From Thaumarchaeota archaeon UBA160 (GTDB lineage: Archaea; Thermoproteota; Nitrososphaeria; Conexivisphaerales; UBA164), in the NCBI GenBank assembly GCA_002506605.1, contig DAXX01000025.1:1-20648 (forward strand): a stretch of DNA of 20,648 bases. The letters run 5' to 3'. Both the position numbers and the translations under genes were made by a program. The notes under the pieces were generated by a model, which was not told where the DNA came from, searched no databases, and worked only from the letters and a program-made list of their open reading frames with translations. Of the stretch, positions 1 through 6,213 are shown piece by piece (the stretch's first letter is position 1; every line of letters starts with the position of its first letter).

Positions 1-126
1 CATTAGATTGCACTAGTTTAGCGCCTGTATAACGTTAAACTATCATCCCGCAATAAAAAGTTTTGATCTACTGAACAGGGCGGCATACTTCACTTTTTTC
101 ACGTTATCGGTGCATCGTCTGTTACG

Positions 127-135
127 TTTAAATAA
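127..135 (+). promoter_or_regulatory. TATA box of the antiporter gene
   Basis: TTTAAATAA is centred about 27 nt before the GTG at 158. This is the spacing expected if transcription starts at or next to the start codon (leaderless mRNA), and it supports that GTG as the true start. There is no Shine-Dalgarno sequence before the GTG. Confidence 0.55.
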
Positions 136-157
136 TTTCGTGGACTAAAATAAAAAC

Positions 158-1738
158 GTGCTTTCGCTGCCAGAGTCTTTGATCGCTGTGCTTGAACTGT
201 CGCTTTTGCTGCTACTTGGGAAGCTGGGCGAAGAAGGCTTTTCTAAACTAAACCTTATGCCATTCGTAGGAGCCATACTCATAGGGCTGATAGCTGGCCC
301 CGGAATTTTGAAGGTTTTTTATCCTTCTCCGTACATATCTGAGTTTATAAACCTAGGTATCGTTTTCATACTTTTTATGGCTGGAGTTGAAGAAACAAGA
401 TTGGGAAAAGAAACGAGAAAAGCTGCCCTAGCCGGAACGATTAACTTTACGATGGGGTACATAATTCTCTTTATTATCGCTCTTAAAATGGGCTTCGGGA
501 CTCTCGTTTCTTCAGTGTTAGCTATAAGCTTGGCAATGGTCAGTGCAGGGCCTTTTTCTAGGACTTTGCAAGATATTTTTGCCGGTGCCATGGAAGGTCA
601 GAATAAAAAATTTTTCATAGAGGTTCTTTTTACAGAAATTTCCGCTGTGATGCTTTTTTCTTTCTTTGCTATAAACGCCTTAAGAAATTTTGAAACGATT
701 ACAATAGGAATTTTTAGGCTCTTAGCGATCATTATTATCATACTGCTTTTTGGCAAATATGCGTTCAAGAGAATCTTAGTCTTTGTAGAAATGAAGTTTA
801 GGACATGGGAAGCACTTTTTGCCATAGTTATTTCTATCATATTGCTTTTTGGTTTCCTAGCAGATTTGGTCGGGTTTAACTCCGCAATAGCGGCGTTTTT
901 TCTTGGTGTTTTTGTTTCAGAATACGTACTAAACAACGCATATCTTTTAGAGAAGTTAAGAGCGTTAACATATGGTTTCTTTGAACCTTTGTTTTTTGCA
1001 GGCCTTGGCCTGTATTTTGTAAGCTTAAACGAACCTATAATTTTTCTTGGAATTATTATGTTGATTTTTTCTTTAGCATCAAAGCTCTTTACAAGCCTCT
1101 TTACAAGTAAATTAATAGGCGTTGATTTTTTAAAGAACTTTTTTGCAACATCACATAAAGGAGGGGTTGACGGAGCAATACTGTTAACAGCTTTGCAACT
1201 AACCCTCATTAGCCCCAAAGCTTATTCGATAGCTTTATTAGCGATCATGATAATGAGCGTCATTGCTCCTTTAGGTTTTAAAGGCAAAAGTTCTTTATCA
1301 AGCGCAAAACCTGCACCTTCTATTAAGTTTGTTACTTATGAACTTTCGAAGAGCAACGCTGAGAAGCTTTCAAAGGTTCTTCCTACTGTTGCAGTTAATA
1401 TGAATGCTTCAGTAGAGGAGGCAGTAAAAAAAGCTGACGAGCTCAACACTAGAGTTTTAGTGATTGAGGATGAGGAAGGTAGACCAGCAGGCTATATAAG
1501 TGTGCACGATCTTTTTAAGATGATCTCTTTTGGAGAAGGCAACGTCAAGATGAAAGATGTCTTTATTTATCCTGTGCCTAAAGTTCATAAAACAGCTACT
1601 GGTTCTGAAGTTCTTGACGTTTTTAAGACTAGCGACGCTCAGGTTGTCGCTGTTATAGATGAAGACGGGAAGCTAATTGGAACGATCTTAGAAAAGGAAA
1701 TTTTAAGGTATCTGCTTAAGGGAGAAAAAGGATACTAA
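158..1738 (+). CDS. CPA2/Kef-type cation:proton antiporter with C-terminal CBS pair
   Basis: This is an integral membrane protein of 526 aa, probably exchanging Na+ or K+ for H+ across the cytoplasmic membrane. Residues 1 to about 385 form a run of roughly 12 hydrophobic segments. The first part has the CPA2 pattern: a glycine-rich early helix around GAILIGLIAGPGIL (residues 38-51) and FMAGVEE near residues 73-79. After a short linker, residues about 400-525 form two CBS motifs: one with VLVIEDEEGRPAGYIS, the other from MKDVFIYPVP to the C-terminus with VVAVIDEDGKLIGTI. CBS pairs usually bind adenine nucleotides or AdoMet, so ligand gating of transport is a reasonable inference. The GTG start is chosen from the TATA spacing; no earlier start is needed. 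The gene stands alone, with a 479-nt gap to the next one. The transported ion cannot be read from sequence. Confidence 0.85.
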   Translation: MLSLPESLIAVLELSLLLLLGKLGEEGFSKLNLMPFVGAILIGLIAGPGILKVFYPSPYISEFINLGIVFILFMAGVEETRLGKETRKAALAGTINFTMGYIILFIIALKMGFGTLVSSVLAISLAMVSAGPFSRTLQDIFAGAMEGQNKKFFIEVLFTEISAVMLFSFFAINALRNFETITIGIFRLLAIIIIILLFGKYAFKRILVFVEMKFRTWEALFAIVISIILLFGFLADLVGFNSAIAAFFLGVFVSEYVLNNAYLLEKLRALTYGFFEPLFFAGLGLYFVSLNEPIIFLGIIMLIFSLASKLFTSLFTSKLIGVDFLKNFFATSHKGGVDGAILLTALQLTLISPKAYSIALLAIMIMSVIAPLGFKGKSSLSSAKPAPSIKFVTYELSKSNAEKLSKVLPTVAVNMNASVEEAVKKADELNTRVLVIEDEEGRPAGYISVHDLFKMISFGEGNVKMKDVFIYPVPKVHKTATGSEVLDVFKTSDAQVVAVIDEDGKLIGTILEKEILRYLLKGEKGY

Positions 1739-1900
1739 CTATAAAGATGCAACTCAAATTGAATGTAAAAGGATTAAGGCAACGAAGTTCCTTACAACAA
1801 GTTAGGGAATTATGCCCTTTATATTTATTGAAAAAGATACATGCCTTTACAATCAATCAAAAATGCATGGATGCGTCTGTGTAATGTAGGTAAAGCATAG

Positions 1901-1909
1901 TTTATATAG
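1901..1909 (+). promoter_or_regulatory. Isolated TATA-like element
   Basis: TTTATATAG is one of the best TATA-box matches in the window, yet no start codon of a plausible gene lies about 26 nt downstream. It could drive a small RNA starting near 1928-1932, give the next operon a long 5' leader, or be fortuitous in AT-rich DNA. Confidence 0.3.
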
Positions 1910-1972
1910 AACCCTTTTCCGTCTCTAAAACGCTAACTAAATGTAATAAAGTTATGAAAACAATCTGCAGAT

Positions 1973-2008
1973 TAGTTTAGCGCTAATTAATAGCTAATTG
2001 ATTAATTA
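1973..2008. repeat. Palindrome plus AT-rich inverted repeat, possible operator
   Basis: TAGTTTAGCGC (1973-1983) repeats an 11-mer found at 14-24. It overlaps the perfect palindrome TTAGCGCTAA (1977-1986). This is followed by TAATTAAT (1984-1991) and its inverse complement ATTAATTA (2001-2008), separated by 9 nt. The AGCG plus TAATTAAT combination recurs in the dyad upstream of ilvB. A regulatory site is inferred; the AT-rich parts may arise by chance. Confidence 0.35.
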
Positions 2009-2187
2009 AATGCAGAAATTTATTGCAACAATTAAAATTATATTAATAACCATTTTAAGCTAAAAGCCCGCAAAAAATGTGAATCGCTTAAATGCTGAAG
2101 TTCGTAAAAATTTTGTAAAAAATAGCACGCTTATCTGCGAACAACTTAAAAAAGATTGCGTGATAGTTTGCATTATATTCAGAAAGG

Positions 2188-2195
2188 TTAAATTA
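2188..2195 (+). promoter_or_regulatory. Probable TATA box of the flavoprotein/AdoMet operon
   Basis: TTAAATTA is centred about 27 nt before the ATG at 2218, the same geometry as the other first genes here. The match is weaker than elsewhere. It favours ATG 2218 over the upstream in-frame GTG at 2209. Confidence 0.4.
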
Positions 2196-2217
2196 CTGTC
2201 TGTCTTTAGTGTTTATC

Positions 2218-3546
2218 ATGAAAGTTATAGTAGTTGGTGGCGGAGCAGCAGGAATGAGCGCTGCATCAAGGGTGAGGAAACTTGTGCCACAAGCCGAAAT
2301 AAAAGTTTTTGAAGAGTCATCGTATGTTTCTTACGCGCCGTGTGGCATACCTTATTATATTGAAAACCTTGTAAACGATATAAACTCGCTTGTAACTTAT
2401 ACACCAGAATTTTTTAAGAATGAAAGAAATATAGACGTCCATATAAAAACAAAAGTATTAAAGGTTGACCTGAGCGCTAAACAGCTTACCACAGTTTCTG
2501 AAGAAGGCGAAAAAATCGAGGATTTTGATTACTTAATTCTGTCAACAGGGGCTGTGCCGTTTGTTCCTGACAGAAAATGGCTGGAAGTAAACCACGTTTA
2601 TGCTTTGAGACACCTCGAAGACGGTGATGCTTTAAAAAACGATTTAAAAAATCTTAATAACATTGCTGTAATTGGAGGCGGTTACGTAGGAGTAGAAATG
2701 GCTGAGGCGCTCTCAAAGATAGGAAAAAATGTGACTATCTTTGAGATGAGGCGCGTGATGCCAAATCTTGACCCAGAATATTCGCAAATTATAAAACAAG
2801 AGATGCAAAAAAGGTCAATAAAGGTTTTTGAAGGTTTTACTGTCAAGGCAATAGAAAATACCGGCGAAAAGGTCAGAATAATAGGGGATTCGGAGCAACC
2901 GATATTTGATGCTGCCGTTCTCGGGTTAGGTGTTAGACCAAATGTTGAGCTTGCTAAATCGATTGGCCTTAAACTTGGAGAAACGGGAGCTATATGGGTT
3001 GATGAAACCATGAGAACAAGCAATGAGTACGTTTATGCCGCGGGCGACAACATAGAGGTAAACGATCTAGTAATAAAAGGAAGAAAGAGATACGCCCCAT
3101 TTGCGCCTGAAGCCAACAAAGAGGGATACGTCGCTGGTTCAAATGTAGGAAACCAAAACGTTAGATTCCCGGGAAGCGCAGGAAGCGCAATAACGAAGTT
3201 TTATGATTTAGAAATAGGGGTTGTAGGCATAACTGAGGAAGAAGCAAAAAGATATGGAATAGAGACATTTCCTGTAAAGATAAAGCATAACGCAAGAGCA
3301 AGTTATTACCCCCCACAAGAGGAAGTTTACATGAAAATAGTTTTCGATAAAAAGAGGAAAGTTCCTCTTGGGGCTCAGGTAATAGGTAAAAATGTGTGGG
3401 GGAGATTGGCATATATCTCTCTAGCAATAGAGAATAACATAACAGTAGACAGGATGTTCTTTTCTGGGGTTCCATATGCACCTCCTTTCGCTCCGGTATG
3501 GGATTCGCTCATAATTGCTTCTAGGATTTTCTATGAACGCGTATGA
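2218..3546 (+). CDS. CoA-disulfide reductase / NADH oxidase-like flavoprotein
   Basis: A 442-aa class of the pyridine nucleotide-disulfide oxidoreductase family. The N-terminus is a classic FAD Rossmann motif (VVGGGAAGMSAASR, residues 5-18). SYAPCGIPYYI places a single redox cysteine at residue 42, as in CoA-disulfide reductases and NADH oxidases; there is no CxxC pair. A second Rossmann motif, VIGGGYVGVEMAEAL, binds NAD(P)H, and YAAGDN is the second FAD motif. The C-terminus, PYAPPFAPVWD, matches the dimerisation domain of CoA-disulfide reductases. The likely role is reduction of CoA disulfide or related low-molecular-weight disulfides, or of O2, in the cytoplasm. Sequence alone does not separate these activities. 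ATG 2218 is preferred to GTG 2209 because the protein then begins directly with the beta strand MKVIVVGGG. The 3' end overlaps the next gene by 14 nt. Confidence 0.88.
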   Translation: MKVIVVGGGAAGMSAASRVRKLVPQAEIKVFEESSYVSYAPCGIPYYIENLVNDINSLVTYTPEFFKNERNIDVHIKTKVLKVDLSAKQLTTVSEEGEKIEDFDYLILSTGAVPFVPDRKWLEVNHVYALRHLEDGDALKNDLKNLNNIAVIGGGYVGVEMAEALSKIGKNVTIFEMRRVMPNLDPEYSQIIKQEMQKRSIKVFEGFTVKAIENTGEKVRIIGDSEQPIFDAAVLGLGVRPNVELAKSIGLKLGETGAIWVDETMRTSNEYVYAAGDNIEVNDLVIKGRKRYAPFAPEANKEGYVAGSNVGNQNVRFPGSAGSAITKFYDLEIGVVGITEEEAKRYGIETFPVKIKHNARASYYPPQEEVYMKIVFDKKRKVPLGAQVIGKNVWGRLAYISLAIENNITVDRMFFSGVPYAPPFAPVWDSLIIASRIFYERV

Positions 3547-4090
3547 ATTAGCTGATATCAAAAAGCTAAGAAAAGCTTTGGGCCTTTCTCAGAGGGATTT
3601 AGCAAAGCTTTCTGGCCTCAGCCAATCTTACATTGCTAAGGTAGAGCAAGGTCATATAGATCCAAGTTACAGCAACGTTCAAAAGATCTTTAAAGCTCTT
3701 GAAAATGTAAGGTCGCTCAACGTAAAGGTTGCGGCAGAAATAATGACAAGAGATCTAAAGTATGTGTATGCTGGATCCAAAGTCTTTGATGCTATAAAGC
3801 TTATGCAGGATAATTCAATAAGTCAGGTTCCTGTGTTAACAAAAGATGGTAAAGTTATAGGCATAGTAAGTGAATCAAACCTTGTACAGCATATGCTTAA
3901 AGGCAAAGACATAAAGAAGATACAGGAAAGTAAAGTTGAAGAAATCATGGACCCGCCTTACCCAATAGTAGACGAGTCTACACCTGTAAACCTTATAATG
4001 AGCATATTGAGCTTTTACAATGCTGTGCTTGTGGCACATAAGGGAAAAGTGATAGGTATAATAACCCGTTCTGACATACTTAAAGGATAA
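3533..4090 (+). CDS. HTH (XRE-type) transcriptional regulator with CBS pair
   Basis: A 185-aa two-part protein. Residues about 8-60 form a Cro/C1-type helix-turn-helix, with LSQRDLAKLSGLSQSYIAKV as the two core helices. Residues about 66-124 and 130-185 are two CBS motifs (AAEIMTRDLKYV...VIGIVSESNLV and VEEIMDPPYPIV...VIGIITRSDIL), each carrying the usual hGhh(S/T)xxD signature. The protein is probably a small-molecule-responsive DNA-binding protein, with the CBS pair as sensor. ATG 3533 is chosen over the upstream in-frame TTG at 3515 because it has AGGA six nt before it and starts just ahead of the HTH. It overlaps the flavoprotein gene by 14 nt and is separated from the AdoMet synthetase gene by 1 nt, so translation is probably coupled. 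Regulation of its own operon in response to an adenosyl ligand is inference. Confidence 0.85.
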   Translation: MNAYELADIKKLRKALGLSQRDLAKLSGLSQSYIAKVEQGHIDPSYSNVQKIFKALENVRSLNVKVAAEIMTRDLKYVYAGSKVFDAIKLMQDNSISQVPVLTKDGKVIGIVSESNLVQHMLKGKDIKKIQESKVEEIMDPPYPIVDESTPVNLIMSILSFYNAVLVAHKGKVIGIITRSDILKG

Positions 4091-4091
4091 G

Positions 4092-5276
4092 ATGATTATC
4101 AGTGCCAAAAAAATCCCGAAATATGAACCCTCTATGGAATTTGTTGAGAGAAAAGGAAAGGGACATCCAGATACTATATGTGATGGAATAAGCGAAAACC
4201 TCAGCGTAGCACTCAGCAAATATTATAGAGAAAAAACAGGAAAAATACTTCACCATAACGTTGACAAAGCTATCCTCGTTGGGGGGCAGGCCAGAGCGTG
4301 GTTTGGCGGAGGAGAAGTCATAGAACCCATCTACTTGCTGCTTGTAGGCAGGGCTGTGGGCAGAATTGACAAAGATGAGATTGTGCCGATAGGGAAGCTA
4401 GCCGTCACAGCGGCAAAATCATACATTAAAGAGAACCTGAAGCATCTGGATCCAGAAAGCCACATCATAGTTGACTACAGGATAAAGCAAGGAAGCGTAG
4501 ATCTTGTAAAGAACTTTGAGGCCGGAAACGATATACCTTTGGCTAATGACACAAGCTTTGGAGTTGGGTTCTACCCAATGACTGAAACTGAGACGCTAAC
4601 GCTTAAAGTTGAAAACTTTCTTAATTCCAAAGAAGGAAAGGAACTTTTCCCGCAGGTTGGGGAAGACATAAAAGTGATGGCTTTAAGGCATGAAAACGAG
4701 ATAAAGCTGACCATAGCCGCGGCAATGGTATCGGGGCTCATAAAGAACAAAGAAGACTATTTAGAGATAAAGCGTCAGCTAACGATTAAGCTGCTGGAGC
4801 TATCTTCAGAGATAACAAAAATGAAAGTAGACATAACGATAAACGGGGCGGATAAGCCAGAAAAGGACATCTTTTATCTCACCGTGACAGGCACGAGCGC
4901 AGAAAATGGGGACGACGGCCAAGTGGGAAGAGGCAACAGGGCCAACGGCTTAATAACGCCATTTAGGCCTATGTCTCTTGAAGCAGTAGCAGGCAAAAAT
5001 CCTGTAAGCCATACCGGTAAGCTTTATTCCATATTAGCAATGGATATAGCTAAAAAACTTGTGGAAGAAAACAAACATATTTCCAGCGCAAACGTTTATA
5101 TGCTAAGCCAGATAGGCGTTCCAATAACTGAACCCCAATCTATTTACGTAGAGGCAACTGCAGATATTTCAGACGAGGCTGTCAGAAGCTATGTAGAAAG
5201 CATAGTTAAAGAGGGTTTACAAGAAGCACCAAAGCTCTGGGAGAGGATATTAGAGGGCAGAGTGTCTCTTTATTAA
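4092..5276 (+). CDS. mat: Archaeal-type S-adenosylmethionine synthetase
   Basis: A 394-aa enzyme that makes AdoMet from methionine and ATP. It belongs to the archaeal MAT family, which is highly divergent from bacterial MetK. Visible signatures are VERKGKGHPDTICDGISE (residues about 18-35), with the nucleotide-binding GHPD; VGGQARAWFGGGEV near residue 60; and GDDGQVGRGNRANGLITPFR in the second half, followed by GKNPVSHTGKLYS. The length matches the family norm of about 400 aa. It starts at ATG 4092, with an AAGGAT stretch shortly before it inside the end of the regulator gene. The gene is tightly linked to the CBS regulator upstream and the MetF-like gene downstream, suggesting an AdoMet/one-carbon unit. 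Nothing is truncated, and identification is secure. Confidence 0.95.
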   Translation: MIISAKKIPKYEPSMEFVERKGKGHPDTICDGISENLSVALSKYYREKTGKILHHNVDKAILVGGQARAWFGGGEVIEPIYLLLVGRAVGRIDKDEIVPIGKLAVTAAKSYIKENLKHLDPESHIIVDYRIKQGSVDLVKNFEAGNDIPLANDTSFGVGFYPMTETETLTLKVENFLNSKEGKELFPQVGEDIKVMALRHENEIKLTIAAAMVSGLIKNKEDYLEIKRQLTIKLLELSSEITKMKVDITINGADKPEKDIFYLTVTGTSAENGDDGQVGRGNRANGLITPFRPMSLEAVAGKNPVSHTGKLYSILAMDIAKKLVEENKHISSANVYMLSQIGVPITEPQSIYVEATADISDEAVRSYVESIVKEGLQEAPKLWERILEGRVSLY

Positions 5277-5277
5277 G

Positions 5278-5991
5278 TTGAAAATATATTTAGAACTGCC
5301 AGAAATTTTTTTATCAAATTTTAACACGGTTATCAGTTACGCAATATTATGGAAGGACTTGATCGATGGAATTTTTGTTCCTGATCTTCCCTTAAACAAG
5401 CCAACGGTAGATGCTTGTGCCTTTATAAACATATTGAATGAAAAGATGAACAAAAAGGAAATCGTAGGGATTCAGTCAGTTGGTCACAGGAGCATTACTG
5501 CTAACAAATCCCGCATGCAGTGCCTTAAAAAGATGGGTATACAAAAATTGTTGCTAGTGCAGGGGCCGTACTCTTTTTCTAAAGTAAACGAAGTTTTGCA
5601 TTATGCGGTTGAAAGGTTTACAGTGGGTTCTGTTTTAAATAAAAAAACTTTAGAGTCAAGAATAAAAGCGGGCGTAAAATTTTTTGTAACGCAAGTGTTT
5701 CCGAGCGTTGATGAATTGAATTATGCAATAAATATGCGTGATTTTGATCTATTTTTGTTGGTTGGGATTTCTGACAGAAAAGAGGATTATATTAAGTTAA
5801 AAGAAAAAGGTTTCAGCGTACCTGAGGAAATAATAAGGTCCACAAATATAACAGAAGGTCTCGGGAATTACTATGGTAAAGTATCAGATTTTTTGGGCAG
5901 ACGGCCTTATATTTACTTAATACCTTTGACCAAAACATTTGATCCTTCATTTGCATACGAATTTATTAAAAATATGCAAAAAAATGTTTGA
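5278..5991 (+). CDS. Small MetF-like (methylenetetrahydrofolate reductase family) protein
   Basis: A 237-aa protein resembling MetF (5,10-methylene-tetrahydrofolate reductase) but shorter than the usual 280-300 aa. Matching stretches are an N-terminal strand with glutamate (YLELP, Glu6), FVPDLPLNKP near residues 33-42, the GIQSVGHRS segment around 64-72, KMGIQKLLLVQG (85-96), RIKAGVKFFVTQVF (128-141), and LVGISDR...GFSVPEEI toward the end. The catalytic glutamate and the TQ glutamine (Gln139) seem present. The family's RGD aspartate (Asp120 of the E. coli enzyme), which acts near the flavin, is replaced: the strand reads VQGPY. The start is TTG at 5278, 1 nt after the AdoMet synthetase stop; no later ATG keeps the first strands. 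Membership is fairly clear by eye, but activity and cofactor (folate or a modified archaeal pterin) are uncertain. Confidence 0.7.
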   Translation: MKIYLELPEIFLSNFNTVISYAILWKDLIDGIFVPDLPLNKPTVDACAFINILNEKMNKKEIVGIQSVGHRSITANKSRMQCLKKMGIQKLLLVQGPYSFSKVNEVLHYAVERFTVGSVLNKKTLESRIKAGVKFFVTQVFPSVDELNYAINMRDFDLFLLVGISDRKEDYIKLKEKGFSVPEEIIRSTNITEGLGNYYGKVSDFLGRRPYIYLIPLTKTFDPSFAYEFIKNMQKNV

Positions 5992-6004
5992 ATTTTTAAA
6001 AATT
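5991..6004 (+). terminator. AT-only palindrome and T-rich tract after the MetF-like gene
   Basis: AATTTTTAAAAATT is a perfect palindrome starting inside the stop codon. It is followed by T-rich DNA, with a further T-run at 6094-6111. Archaeal RNA polymerase terminates at T-rich tracts, so transcription of the AdoMet operon probably ends in this area. This is inferred from composition only. Confidence 0.35.
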
Positions 6005-6106
6005 TTATCTCATATATATTCGAATAGCGGAATTGTAAATTTTATATAAAAAAGCGGTCAAATTTTTAAATAAATTGTGACAAATTTAGCCATATTTTTT
6101 TATTAT

Positions 6107-6136
6107 TTTTTATTAATTAAGCGTAATTAATAAAAA
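6107..6136. promoter_or_regulatory. Perfect 13-bp inverted repeat upstream of ilvB
   Basis: TTTTTATTAATTA (6107-6119), spacer AGCG, then TAATTAATAAAAA (6124-6136): the arms are exactly complementary over 13 bp. The dyad lies about 50-75 bp upstream of the ilvB TATA box, a position typical of archaeal activator sites such as those of Lrp/AsnC proteins. It could instead act as a hairpin terminator for the preceding operon, although it starts 116 nt beyond that stop codon. Confidence 0.5.
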
Positions 6137-6183
6137 TATTTTCTTTATAAATACTGTTTAATTATCTTTTTATATTATTAAAA

Positions 6184-6192
6184 TTTATAAAA
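6184..6192 (+). promoter_or_regulatory. TATA box of the branched-chain amino-acid operon
   Basis: TTTATAAAA is centred 26 nt before the ATG at 6214, fitting a leaderless first gene. The surrounding 222-nt gap is extremely AT-rich. Confidence 0.65.
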
Positions 6193-6213
6193 TGTTTCTT
6201 TAATATCAGTGTA

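Larger units (their letters stand above)
1739..2217. other. 479-nt intergenic region with several sequence motifs
   Basis: No convincing gene lies here. An open frame beginning at 2079 runs into the following flavoprotein gene out of frame and looks spurious. The region holds a strong isolated TATA-like element (1901-1909), the palindrome TTAGCGCTAA (1977-1986), an 8-bp inverted repeat TAATTAAT/ATTAATTA (1984-2008) and, near its right end, the probable TATA box of the next operon. Its length and motif content are unusual for this gene-dense window and would suit a long regulatory region or a small untranslated RNA. Confidence 0.5.

Noticed and set aside
598..1218. 206-codon open frame on the - strand
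   Set aside because: Antisense to the antiporter's membrane domain, with no domain pattern; long antisense frames are common opposite such genes.
2079..2312. 77-codon open frame crossing the start of the flavoprotein gene
   Set aside because: It overlaps the FAD-binding N-terminus in another frame, has no recognisable domain, and its sequence over 2218-2312 is only the shadow of the real gene.
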